Positions 33,651 through 46,128 of a DNA stretch of 64,000 nucleotides are shown here, one piece after another (position 1 is the first letter of the stretch; every line of letters starts with the position of its first letter). Under the pieces are notes generated by a model that was not told the DNA's origin, did no database searches, and worked only from the letters and a program-made list of their open reading frames with translations. The DNA comes from Apricaphanius iberus. Taxonomy: Eukaryota > Chordata > Actinopteri > Cyprinodontiformes > Aphaniidae. The stretch spans positions 1 to 64,000 of the forward strand of contig JAPXFQ010001710.1 of assembly GCA_028564705.1 (NCBI GenBank), given 5' to 3'. Both the position numbers and the translations under genes were made by a program.

Positions 33651-34404
33651 CAACAATTCTAGGAGTCAGCATGCTCTTGGATCCATTCGGATTGGTTGCC
33701 ATGTCAGCTGTGTGGTAGGAATGAAATATGTAACAGGTTTAAGTAATTATTACTGTATGATAAACTTTATCCCCTCCAATTTAAAATAAAAAACGAATGC
33801 TTCTTTTTATGTATTTCTTTTCATTGTTGCTCACCAGCCTTCGGTTTAGATATTTTTTAATGTTGCTTTTATTGTCCATTGCAGCAGAATTTCCTTCTGT
33901 CAGACATCTCATTTGTTATTCATGCAATATATTTTGCTAAATAAAGTTTTAATACATTTGTTTTTGAGTTATGTTTTGAAAAATCTCTTGCTTTCAGAAT
34001 GTTGTTTGCTTATGCTTTATGAGACTTTAAACATTAAATTTTGATTCAACAACTCTGAAAACCCAGAAATTGTAGCTTTGCTAAATACTCTAAAATTTAA
34101 TCTAATGGTGAACGTAAGAGATATTTTATAAAGGTCTGTTATCAGACTGGTGTTATCACCAGTTGATATGCAATAAAGTGAATCCACATATTTTGACGGT
34201 CTTAGGTTCCTTGTCCACTGGTGAACACTGAAGACACCTACTAAAAATGCCTGTTTTAAAGGTGTGATTTTTTTAAAGAATGAAACTGCATTTATAATAC
34301 AGTGGTAGAGGTCCTCAATGTATTTTACTGAAAAATAATTATGATTTGATTTTATTACCTTGTTTTAAAATAGCAGATATGATTGAAAGCTAAATGGCCT
34401 GTTC

Positions 34405-34500
34405 TTGGGTAGGCCTTTATCCATTCCAGAGGATTTCAAAGCCCTTCACACAACATTCAGTTGTTCACACATTCACACACACATTCACTCTAAAATCCCT
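34405..34500. repeat. Interspersed repeat fragment
   Basis: TTTCAAAGCCCTTCACACAAC with CACACATTCACACACACATT resembles 56410-56480 and a common fish LINE-associated repeat. Short and degenerate. Confidence 0.4.
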
Positions 34501-34709
34501 TTGCATCAACAAATATTTTCAACAAAACTTGGATGAAAAGTTTAACATGCATATAAAAGACAAAAATCTGCTTATAGTTCTCATTATTAATAGAAGCAAA
34601 CAAAAAAAAGGATGACCAAGTAATATCCTGAAGAAAAATCTCAAGTTGGATCTGTGTTTTTTTTAACTGACTCAAAACTAATTTAGCAAATTTCCCAGGA
34701 TTCTGATTG

Positions 34710-34925
34710 TCCACATCAAGAGGAGCCAGTTGAGGTGGCTTGGGCATCTGGTCAGGATGCACGTCCCAGCAGGAGGAGGCCTTGCTGGAGGGACTATGTC
34801 TCTCGGCTGGCCTGGGAACGCCTCGGGATTCCTCCTGAGGAGCTTGCCCAAGTGGCTCGGGGGAGGGAAGTCTGGGTGTCTCTGCTTAAGCTGATAAGTG
34901 GAAGAAGATGGATGGATGCATGGAT
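34710..34925 (+). mobile_element. RTE-like LINE 3' end
   Basis: Encodes, with interruptions, the same C-terminal text as 52684-53020 reversed. It includes the stretches for RPCWRDYVSRLAWERLGIPP and EELAQVARGREVWVSLLKL, and ends in a GATGGATGGATG tail typical of this family. 5' truncated. Confidence 0.8.
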
Positions 34926-34929
34926 GATT

Positions 34930-36380
34930 GTTATACAGACAGATAAGTTCTTTATAAAGTAATTCACAAGTTTCCCCAACAAAAAAAAATATTATAAAAA
35001 ATATATTTGTCTTTCAGTAAATCGGTATTGATGCTAATGATTGTGGAATTTGGATCTTTTAGTTGGACTTTAGTTCAAAACTATTTGAGTAGAGGATTCC
35101 TTCCATTCATGCTCTCTCATCATATCATGAGAGGTGATCGTTTGCAAATGATGTATTTCTAGTCTGACTGATTTCAGTACAGTAACAGTTCAGTGTGTAC
35201 AAATGTACCTTTAGAAAATGAAAATATTTGGTTTATTTTGGGGATTCTGAATGTGGTCTTGTTTTGATGAAGAAGCTGCTCTTTACAGATTCACATTACT
35301 TTCTCTGCTTTGGTAACAATGATCAAGGTTTATTGTCTCCACTTCTGGATTTTAAAGAAGCAATGCATCAGTTTATTTTTGTTTACTGTGTGCACGGTGC
35401 AGCAGAGTTGCCACTGTTCATGGTCACTACCGCAGTAATTTAAGTGAGATTGCACATTATGATTACACTGTAATCACAGAGGAAGAGGAGAATTCATTAC
35501 GGCCTCTAGAGTGAGCAATGGTTACTTCAGAATCCAATTAACTAAAGCAAACACAGTGCATCAGTTACCAGGAGCAGGCTGCCTGCGCTCACTTCACACT
35601 GTGAGGAATAACATGCGCTCCACATGGAGGGGGCTAAAACGAGAAGTGTATGATGAGCACTTCAGAGCCAATCACATGACTGCCTTTGCTTTGATGTGTG
35701 TGCTTCTTGTGAGCAAAGCCTCCACACAGAGAAAGAGAGAGAGAGAGGGAGTTAAGGATGAGTTTATTTGGCAATCATTCCCATAAACAGAAACTGTTTA
35801 TGGCTCTTCTGAGACGGTTCTCACGTGGCTGTGGCGCTCTGCAAATTTATCTGAAATATCATTTGCACTGAGAAGTGGCTGTGCGACTGCCATAAAGAAA
35901 ACATTTGTAAAGGTTATGGTGCAGAATTTTAATATGTGTTTCTGGAATTGACTGTTCAATAATCAGTCCCTTGAAGTTTCTTGACATTTCTTTTAGTTTC
36001 AGTTTTCTGGGTTTAGAGATAATCCTTCAAATAATAAAGTAAACAAAAAATAACACCATACACAATACTGGGTAAAGTAATGAACAGGAATGGGAAATGG
36101 GTGTGTGTGCGTGAGTGTGCATGTGTGTGTGCTAAAAGAGGCTCTGATGCTGTAAAACCTTTTCTTTGCAGGAAGATGGGCAACAGTCAGTGAAAGGGGT
36201 CAGTGGGGTCACAAATTATCCCCTCCGACTGGTCCTAATGGTAAAAATGGGAATGATAGGTAGAAACTATTTCTAGTTAATTAACGAGCTGCTTTGATTA
36301 CCCTCTGGAGAGCTGTCTTATCTAGCACTAAGCTGTTACCATAGCACACATTGGGATGGGTGGGCTTAGTACACAGCCCT
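34930..36380. other. Non-coding interval; possible conserved element at 35440-35800
   Basis: No gene recognised. The part at 35440-35800 is less AT-rich and looks unique, with a short GA run near 35731. It could be a conserved non-coding element, but nothing in the sequence proves it. Confidence 0.3.
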
Positions 36381-36382
36381 AA

Positions 36383-36833
36383 AACCTAGTTTATACTTCT
36401 CTCTACGTCAAAACACATAGATGCAATGCCATTATTCATCAACGCAAAGCCTGTCTGTCACCTACACAATGACTTACAGAGTACAACCCAATTTTCTAAC
36501 TATCTATTTCCATTAACGGGAAGTGTATGCCTGTGATTGATCAGCAAAACAACAGTCAGAGAATATTTCACCAGAACGATGCTCTACAGTCACTGTATTC
36601 AGTAGTCGATGCAGCATTTGGGCACTAGATGCTTTATAATGAAAGAAAAGTTTATCTTTTGGGAACTTTGAACAAAATGAGGTGTACAGAACAACAAAAT
36701 AGACTGCTGTGGTTGTTGTGAGTATTCTAGAGCTGACACTGAAAAACCAACGGAGAACTATAGACGAAAAACGTCTCCATCAATACATCTGTGTAGGTCA
36801 AAACTGGCTGACGTAGAAGTGTAAACTAGGGTT
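36383..36833. mobile_element. MITE with ~40-bp inverted ends
   Basis: The left end AACCTAGTTTATACTTCTCT, with CTACGTCAAAACACATAGAT after it, pairs with the reversed right end AACCCTAGTTTACACTTCTA ... TTTTGACCTACACAGATG. The same family occurs at 50852-51460. No coding frame. The target duplication could not be fixed. Confidence 0.75.
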
Positions 36834-36839
36834 AAATAG

Positions 36840-39340
36840 TACCACAGTTGACAGCTAGTATAGAAGCACCAGCATAGTGTCTATGTCCTTTGATTGAAGA
36901 AGTCTAACACCACAATAAACAGTGGTTAACACCTTGTCCAAATGGGTCTTAAGGATGATGTTGTTAGAAATAAAGCTAAAATCCAAGAAGAGGAGCCATT
37001 AATATTTGACCATTTGCTCCAGGTGGGTATGGATCTTTGTGTACAAAAATTCCTTCTGTGCTCTATAAAAAAAATAAAAAAACACTGAGAAACTGTCATA
37101 CAATTGACACCTGAGATAAACAGAGCAGGGGTTCGAAACACCAACTCAAAGTACAAACTCCTACCTCCTGAGCCACCGTTGTCAGCTAAGAGTTCTTTAC
37201 AAGATTTTCCCCTGATGCAAAGATAATTACTTCAGTTTTTTATTTATTTTATTTATTTTTCATTTATTGAATTTATTGAGCCAGCCAGTCTGTAACCAGG
37301 CATTTTTGTAAAATATGAAGCTTCAGAACTTAATTTGGAAAAAACAAAGGAATACACATCTGGATATCACCTGCATAACATTAGTAAGAAATGTCCTTAA
37401 TTGAAGACAAAATGGGACCAAAGGGAGCAGATAAAGCAAAAACAGCAATGGTAAAGACTGAGGAACACCAAACTGAACAGGACAAGAGTGGGATCTATAA
37501 TGTATAATGCATATGTAATGTATGTATATGATTAATATAACATGTGGTCAAGATTCAACAAGTACAAGGACAGCCATTTTAGAGCAGAACTTTAACACCG
37601 GGCCAGAAATCTCAGCCTATTTAACTGTGTTGGATAGTCAATGGTATCAAACGCCATGGTCAGGTACAAAATAAGGAGCATGGAGTGTTTATATGCATTA
37701 CCTTGTATCAAAGTGCCATTTGAGATGCTAAAGGAGGCCTTTCAGTTGAGTAGGATTTACAAAAGCATGACCGAAAGTGAACCAGAATACTGTGTTGATC
37801 ATTAGCAGATGTTAATCGTTTAACCAACACCTTCTTTAAGATTCTGGCCAGAAAAAGAAGCTTTGAAATTGGTCTGTAACTGCTAAAATGAGTGCGATCA
37901 AAATGTACGTTTTTATTTTTTAATGGGTAGACACCAACTAGTAGAAATTCTGCTAAATGTATGGCCTTCGTTGTCAGGTGGATGATGTGAATTACATTTT
38001 TGATGCTTTTTTATACTCTATACTAGTACACTTTAAAATCAATCTGGATCAACATACAATTCATATTCTTGTTCTTCTTTGACCCCATTGAGTTAGTTTT
38101 GGGGGGTAGAAAGTTGGACCGAATTGCGGACTGGAGCTGGGGATCTTCATGAAATGCATGCTTTAATGATAAATAATAGTAAACTTACTGTTGCATTGCT
38201 GTTTCATTGCATTACTGCATCGCTGTTGCATTGCCAGGAGGAAATGCGACAGCAAGGCATACCACTGATTACAAAACAAGAATAAGTGGGGAACAGTGCA
38301 AACCAGAGAGCTTAAATACAGAGGGAGAGGTGGAAGCGACAAAAGAACCAGAAGAGCTAATCAGGAGGGACTGGAACAGCAAAGGAGAGTGCAGGCAGAG
38401 TGAGATGAGGAAATGAATAACTACTGTGCAGGAAAGCAGGCTAAGGGAATATGAAAGATAGAGCAGAAGAAACAGAAGAATCAAAAAAAGCCTAAAACAA
38501 ACTTAAAGGGGACATATGACAATTCCACTTTTTTAGCTCTTAATTGAAGTGTGTTTTGCATTTAGATTCTTTAAGATTGCAAAAAGATTTAAGAATGCAA
38601 AAAGATTTTTTCAGTACTGTGTTGGTTATATTTTTAAACTGTTCAGTTTTCTCTATTATGTATTATGTTTTTTTTGTTTTTTTTTTACTATTCAATCACA
38701 ATAAAAGAACTGCTAAACAAGGTGATAGACCTTCAGCTAAACATTGATTGAATCTGCCATCTTTATTTCGCGCTTTGGATTTGTATTCCTATTTCAAGAA
38801 TGCTGAAGGTACAAGTGGAATAGTCAAAATGTTCAGTTGTTGGATCATTAACCCACACCAGTTTTTACTCCCATCACCAGAACCTCTGTGAAGTGCCTGT
38901 TTAAGTTTTATTTTTCATTGTAGTTTTCTCGCATCTCAAGTAAAAGTATTTTTTGTTAGTTGGAATGAGTGTGTCACTGACCTCGGCCAGACTCAAGAAG
39001 GATTTGCTTAAAGACACTTTTGGTTACTTCTTTCTGATGATGGAAATGACAAGCACTGCCCAGTGGTGACCTTCAAATAAAGCTAGAATGACTGCAAACT
39101 TTATTTTACACATTCATTTATTGCCTCTTGGCCATTGTTTTAATAGCCATAGCATCTGACCTTCTGCTTATGTTAGCGCTATGTCCTCTGTAGTATAGGT
39201 CCCTGATAATATACATCTTTTTATAGTACTATCATAGAAACAGCATTTTGGATTATTTTTCAGTTTTTAGTCTTGGAGAATTCATGATCTTAACACATTC
39301 CATGACGTTAACTTGATGCTAACAGTACCACATTAACGAC
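36840..39340. other. Non-coding interval, no gene seen
   Basis: Includes a moderately GC-rich stretch at 38100-38420 that may be an old repeat. No supported exon. Confidence 0.45.
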
Positions 39341-39344
39341 CTTT

Positions 39345-39405
39345 GGGTGTTGTGTGGAAAATCTGTTGTGATTTGGCATTATATAAGTAAAATGGATAGA
39401 ATTGA
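39345..39405 (+). mobile_element. Degenerate LINE tail
   Basis: AAATCTGTTGTGATTTGGCATTATATAAGTAAAATGG resembles the family B tail with several changes. Confidence 0.35.
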
Positions 39406-39547
39406 CGACGTACTTATATAATGATAGTAGGATTTATGTAATTATGTGGTATATGGATAATTGGTGGTCAAGTAATATTAAACGCAATTCAGCATATATT
39501 AATGTAGAATTGCCAATGTTTTTTTTAGGTGTTTTTCATGCTACTTA

Positions 39548-39960
<413 letters not shown>

Positions 39961-39969
39961 GGTTACCAG

Positions 39970-41070
39970 GGTAATATCAATCCAAAGGTAAAAAAAGAAG
40001 AGCAGGAATCCCTCAACCTGTGCAGCATCCATACATACATTGAATATCTGTGCATAAATGTAATGTCTGAACAAAAGTCTACAAAAAAGATATCAGAACT
40101 GAAGTAAAAGTTACTCCAACAAGTTGCCATCATCAGTGGCCCAATTTTAAAGACCAATACATCCCCATTGTACTCTGTGAACTCATAGGACAAATAAGAA
40201 AATGGAGAACATCTGCACTTTCTTCCACCTATCAGACATGTGAAGATTGAGATGTTCCCTCTTGACCAGGCTTGTTGAGTAGCTGAAGATGTTAAAACAG
40301 ACAGCCTTGGACGACTATCCTGTCTGTGCTATACTGGACATAGGCTCGAGGATTTGTTAGAAGAGCTCACACTTACTCAATGTCCAGATGAGACACGTCT
40401 TGATCTGTCATGTTGAAGTATAGGTTAACTGTACAGTGGGGAGTGATATAACTTTCAAAAAGGTGTCTTTGTAAAAAAAAATAAGCAAGTACTATGGGTT
40501 GTTCTCTATTGATCTGATCACTTTCATTACCACCATTACTACCATTATTTTATTCCTTCATATTAAGATAGATATTAACCCTTTATACCCTGAATTTATA
40601 TACAAATGCATACCCTTGGCAGATTTAGATGTTAAGTCATTTTTTTTAATCAAATAAGTTTGTTAGAGTAAATAAAACATCTCTCATATAAACATAAAAT
40701 AATGTTAAAAGATTATTACCAAGTCCAGTTGTGTTTGATTGAAATTCCCTTGAGATAACCATAACCTGGATGAATTAGAATATTCACATACTTGTTAAAA
40801 GATTATCAAATAAAAAACAACAACATAAAGATAGGTTTTTATTGGTACTTTAATAAAATGGCATATGTACATGTATTTATTCACTAAATATTTTATGGCT
40901 TTACCTTTTTTGGCATTGGCATGACCCTTTTTGAATGTTTCCTGCTGGTTTTCTGATTATGCTTCAAGTCTCTAAAGCCTTAAAACATGAATGTTGGTGA
41001 AATAAAAGGATCAGTTAATATCTCAACCTACCTGGAATAATTTAGGCTTATCTGTAAAATGAGGGATGCA
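39970..41070. other. Non-coding interval, nothing recognised
   Basis: AT-rich sequence without supported features. Confidence 0.5.
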
Positions 41071-41076
41071 CTAAAA

Positions 41077-41753
41077 CATGTGTCAAACTGAAGGCCCACA
41101 GGCCACATTTCTTTATCAACAGGTAGTTTTGTCAATAGATGCTGGCACAACTGGTCCTTAACTGTTTAACACAACAGAGAAGCCAAAGAACACTGTGTCC
41201 AGTATGCCCACCCCCATACACTAGGAACTGCTCCCATGTATTTTAGACCCACTTTTTATGGTCATATGTTATAAAGCAGCCAATACTTTTCAATGACTGG
41301 ACATCATTTCATTTTAATCATGAAATTTCCAGAGATTAATAGTAAAAACTACATACTATCACTTTAACATGTTTAATTCTAATTGAGAAAACTCTTTTTC
41401 AGTTTATTACACTCAATCTTTGCACAATGTTAAGAATTTTTACCATGGATTTATAGAGGTTATTGAAATTTTCATCCTAAAAGATTTTTTTACAGCAAAA
41501 TAAAAAAATGTTGTCACAATTTGCTATGCTAATTTACACTTCAGCAATAACAGAAATATTATGATATTTACACATCCTAATGGTTTATTTTTATTTGATC
41601 AAAAGTAATAAAATACTCATTGGTTACAGAAATATATTAATTTAATAACAGACATGTCACTGTCGAGCGCATCCAAAAAAGAAGCATAGGGCTCCAAAAG
41701 GACAAACATGATCCACATAGGTGCCAAAATTAAAATGAGTTTGACGCCCCTTG
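41077..41753. mobile_element. hAT-type remnant (Charlie-like ends)
   Basis: The left end CATGTGTCAAACTGAAGGCC with CCACAGGCCACA after it, and the reversed right end CAAGGGGCGTCAAACTCATT, share the GTCAAACT core of Charlie-type inverted repeats. No matching 8-bp duplication, so it is old. Confidence 0.55.
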
Positions 41754-41839
41754 ACAAATAAAAAAATGCATGGTAGCCAGAGTCCAACCATTTTTATGTT
41801 GATTGGTCTAAACCATTGTTTTTTAACCCTGTTTCTTAA

Positions 41840-42974
41840 AGGCCCACGGTTTTCCAATGAAAACCTTTTTTTTCCCTTTTTTTGTGCTGTTAACGTGTTC
41901 TTGTAGCATTGTTATGATGCTAGAGGACATATCTTTTAAAAAATAAGCTCAAAATTGTGCTTCTGGGTATTTCTGCATTCAAAATGCCGCCTAAAACAAA
42001 CTGGATATGTGACATAGCAACTCCATGGGACCGGCCAAAAAAGATCCAGCTCCGGTCATCCCCAACCCCCAGGTTAAGGATCTGAGGAGTAGACGATAGC
42101 TGATCTAGCATTACACCAGCTATCTATGTGGGACCAGACAGTGTTGCATGCTGCCGTTAGCATTATGATGGGCCGTAACCTGGTCCAACTCACTTCCACG
42201 TTTAAATCCACCAATCATTGGACTCTTAACTTCTATTAACTTGTACATGTTTTATATCATTATAAAGCTACGAGTCTTGTTATTTTAATAATATATGCAA
42301 ATACAAACATAACTTTAGCCACAGTGAGTGCTTTTCCCAACAAAGACACCACACCACACACACACACACACTTCTAAAGGAGATAACATGTGTATCTAAC
42401 CCCTTCGTAGTCTAATAATTGGGACTAAACCAATCCATCTCGAACAAAAATTGTCTTTTTATTTCCATAAAGGGGTTATATCCAATAAAGTGGTTTGTCC
42501 ATAACAATAAGAAAGCCCATAAAAATCTAAACAGCGAAAATAAACCTCTGAAATTTGTAGTCCTCATCTTTCTGCATCCTTCCACCCTGTTTCGAAAAAT
42601 GTCACAATACCATTCAGATGCATCCACTTGTAGACAACTATGTTTATGTCTTCGTGTTCCTCGTCCAAACTTTAATCTGGCTCAAAATTGTATGGCTGGA
42701 TAGCTCCAATATTGCTCACCATTGTTAGGTTGGGATGTGAGGGGCTGTAAGCTAGTGGGAGAGCTAGCGTAAACAGCTACGGATGGGGGGGTCCATCTCT
42801 ACGGTTCTACCCACAACGGAGAGGCGAATTGCTAATGAGCTCCTGCCGCTCTGCAGCATCCACGTCCTAAAATAAAACACACGTTTTGTGATTTTAGCTT
42901 AAATTGACATAATCATAATTTAAAGACCACTGAGAACGCTTTAAAGTAACTCAAAAGATTATGGGATTGGGTCT
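41840..42974. mobile_element. TTAA-flanked DNA element (piggyBac/Kolobok-like)
   Basis: Flanked by TTAA at 41836-41839 and 42975-42978. Ends are AGGCCCA (left) and AGACCCA (right, reversed). 1135 bp without a transposase frame. TTAA targets are typical of piggyBac and Kolobok; the short inverted repeat does not decide which. Confidence 0.5.
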
Positions 42975-42979
42975 TTAAT

Positions 42980-44245
42980 GCACACTGCCCTGCTTGTGTT
43001 AGATATTTCCTTTGCCTATTTCCTAAAGTACTGCAACCAATTGTTTGGCACCTCACACAGCAAACAGTGCAAAGCTTGTGAGTCCTGACATTTATAATCT
43101 GCCTTGTTTATGGTGATTTGTACCCCGTAATTACAATATTTTGATTGAAAGAGTGAAGAAAAAATACTGACAAGAGGCTTTTATTGAGTTTGTCCATCTA
43201 GACATGCATATCTTTAGTGAATTGGTTGTGTTGCTCTTCTTTCCACCCTGAAAGAACTGAGCAGACAGCCTAGAGTTCACTTTAATTAGATTTAACATGT
43301 GTTCTAACAGAACACAATGCATCTTATGGCATTTGCATGACAATGCCCTCTAATTGTGCATTTGCTTAATTTGTTTTTAATAGCCAAAGCAGCAGTGCCT
43401 GATTATATCCAAAATGGATCACTGTCAGTGAGCGCCCTCCTCTCTCTTCTTCCCCGTCTCTGCGGTACTCCCTTCTTCTCTCAGAGAATTCAGCTCAAAC
43501 GGCCCACGTGCAGAGTTGTTCGCAAGTATCATTAACCCTCCTGACTCTTCATTGTGTTGTTTTCCCTCGGGGAAATGGAATCCGTACTCATTTTGATGAA
43601 GAACTGCAGTGGATCCTTTGTTTGGGCACCAGATGAATAGGGCCAATATTTGATTGTGTGAATGTGGTTGTGCCCTGAACTCTGCAGTAAATAGGACTGC
43701 ATAATGGTCACTTCTCTTCAGCTCTCTGTAGCCCTTTTCTCTCTGCCACTAAACCTAAATAAGGTGCAACAATCTTCCCAGGAGCGTAGAACTTGACATG
43801 AACCTGCTGCTTGTGGCTGAAGGACTGATCTCAAAACACTGAACCAATACAATGGCATCACTTTCTCTGGGAAGATGTATCACTATAACTATAATCAGGG
43901 ATACTGAAACTGAACTGAACTCAACATTAAAGAAAAGGAAGGAAGTCCTTCAATTTGAGCTTAAAATAACAATGAACTGTTGCAGTTCAGTCCCTCAATA
44001 AGAATCAATATGAATCCCACTAGCAGCCTGCTGGTGGGATTCATTAAAGTATGACTCTAGTGGAGAGCAGATTTTGTGATTCCATCAGTTACGGTTCATG
44101 GTCTTTGCTCTTCAAGCAGCAAAGCAGCCACAGACCCAGCACCACCACTGCCGATATGCAGTTTTCCTAAAATTATTTTAGCTTTATGCCATAAATAGCT
44201 AAATACACAAGTGTTCCAGTTTTGTGTCGTCAGTCAACATTGTAT
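42980..44245. other. Non-coding interval
   Basis: No gene recognised. 43425-43680 is less AT-rich and looks unique, but its minus-strand frame has no homology I can name. Confidence 0.4.
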
Positions 44246-44251
44246 TTTTAC

Positions 44252-44272
44252 ACACACACACACACACACACA
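44252..44272. repeat. (AC)n microsatellite
   Basis: About ten AC units. Confidence 0.95.
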
Positions 44273-44284
44273 AAAAAAACTATG

Positions 44285-44735
44285 GCAAATGTAAAAGGAG
44301 TGGGTGTTGCCTTAGAACGTCCCACATGCAACTTTGAACATGGCCTTAACTAACTGACCCAAATGAGCTCTGCAGGTGTTTATATGTTCTGATTGTGTCC
44401 TAGATGAATTTTTATAAGTAATTTTGCTCCTTGGAGGGTTGTTCCATATGTGCCTTTTCCTACATCTGTGGATAATGACCCCTAACTGTAGTTCACTAGT
44501 CATATAAATGGCTTCATATCCCTTTCTAGACTCATATGTTAATGGCTTTGTTTCCCATTTGTTCTCCACTTTCTTTAGATCACTGCACTGTTTGAGATGC
44601 TTTAACCTACTCCATGATGTCACACAGAGTGTATTTACTGTAGGTTTTTTACTAAATCCTCAGGTCTGGGTGAAATTAAACTCGACTGTCCGAAAAATGG
44701 GGGATGAATAACTTTTTCCTAACAGTGCCAGACTG
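44285..44735. mobile_element. DNA transposon fragment, unclassified
   Basis: The segment around TTTAGATCACTGCACTGTTTGAGATG and the end TGAATAACTTTTTCCTAACAGTGCCA resemble the terminal region of a common fish DNA element with Tc1-like ends. The left end is not clear. Confidence 0.35.
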
Positions 44736-45997
44736 ATTTCCCCTTTTGATAAATCACTATTTGAAACACACTCTGTGGATATACTCCATTTGTCTTTGTC
44801 TCATATTTAAATTTGTTTTATGAAACATTATGACTGAAACCAGATACATACATCTCAAAAAAGAAAAATCTGTGTAAACATTTTTAATTCTAGTTCAGTA
44901 AACATTCTTATATTTTATATATTTGTGTAAGTGTGTTGGAATAAAGAGTAAGATAAATGGGCTTTTTTAATAGCAAAGTCAGAAGTTTTACTTACAGTTT
45001 GACAACAAAAGTATTTGGCAGACACCAGTTGTGCCAGTTGTCCCAAAAAGTGTAAAAAGCACAAGAAAGGTCTGTAATTTTAATCATAGGTACATTTAAA
45101 CTGTGAGAGACAGAATGTAAAACAAGAACTAAAAGATAACAGTGTGCTATTTAATGAGTTGTAATGGTGCAGAAAATAAGTATTTGGTTAGAAACAAATG
45201 TCCACCTAATACTTTATAATGTAGCTTTGGTTGGTAATGACCAGTGTTGTCACAGTTACTTTGATATAGTAATCTGATTACTAACTGATTACTACTGCCA
45301 ACTCCGGCTCATTAACACGGTTTTAACTAGTTTTTAAATTATTTTTAACTGTTAGTTTTTGTTTTTTAATCATTTCTTTCGACTAGTTTTAACCGTTTTT
45401 AACTTTTAGCGACATATCTTTTATCGGCCGCGTTTTTTATCAGAGCACGGACTGCTGTTACTTTGATCATGACTCCACTCACCTGTAGCTCCGGGCGTGA
45501 TGGTTGTGTCAGGCTAACCAAGAAAATCAAGGAATTAGAGCAGAGGATCACTAATTGACAGCTGATCCAGGACCACGAGCGCGGCGTGGACATCATCTTC
45601 GGCCGAACTTTCGCTGCTGCCACCAGCGCCCAGCTGGCCGACACAATCCCCTGCCAGCCCGGTGAAGCTGCGGAGGGGGAATCCATCGTTGGGTCTCCAG
45701 GCAGACTTGGACAGACGGTGGAGGTACAACATCTACGGCAGAGGAGGAGTGCTGGTTCCAGCAGGGGGCAAAGCCAAAAGCCCCCTCTCAGCCCCACTCC
45801 GGTGCCCCAGGGTGCGTGGTCGACGGTCGTGCCTGGTCGCGGTGGGGGCGCCCTTAGCAGCTGCCACCTTTCTCCTCCACCCGGCCTTCCGCTGTCGAAC
45901 CGCTTTGGTGCCACTGGGGGACGACTTTCCTCCTCTGACCGTCCCACTGACCGCGCCGAAGACCAGCCAATGGCCGCTGGCTGCTCTGCTTTGTGAC

Positions 45998-46076
45998 CGC
46001 ATATCATGGAGGCCGCCATTTCTCCTCCATTGCTACTACAGCAATGGAGGAGAAATGGGGGCCTCCATGATATGCG
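45998..46076. repeat. Hairpin 1 (37-bp arms, ACTAC loop)
   Basis: Left arm 45998-46034 and right arm 46040-46076 pair at 36 of 37 positions around the loop ACTAC. Arm text includes CATATCATGGAGGCC and ATTTCTCCTCCATTGCT. Confidence 0.9.
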
Positions 46077-46128
46077 GGGCCTAGCAGCCAAATGGAGGTA
46101 CTACACCTCCATTTGGCCGCTAGGCCCC
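46076..46128. repeat. Hairpin 2 (24-bp arms, ACTAC loop)
   Basis: Left arm 46076-46099 and right arm 46105-46128 pair at 23 of 24 positions around the same loop ACTAC. It abuts hairpin 1. The two stems share the CTCCATT word but are otherwise different. Confidence 0.9.

Noticed and set aside
45399..46091. 230-codon minus-strand frame, the longest on that strand outside the LINEs
   Set aside because: It is antisense to LINE ORF1 and ends in the hairpin; GC-rich sequence keeps the opposite strand open.
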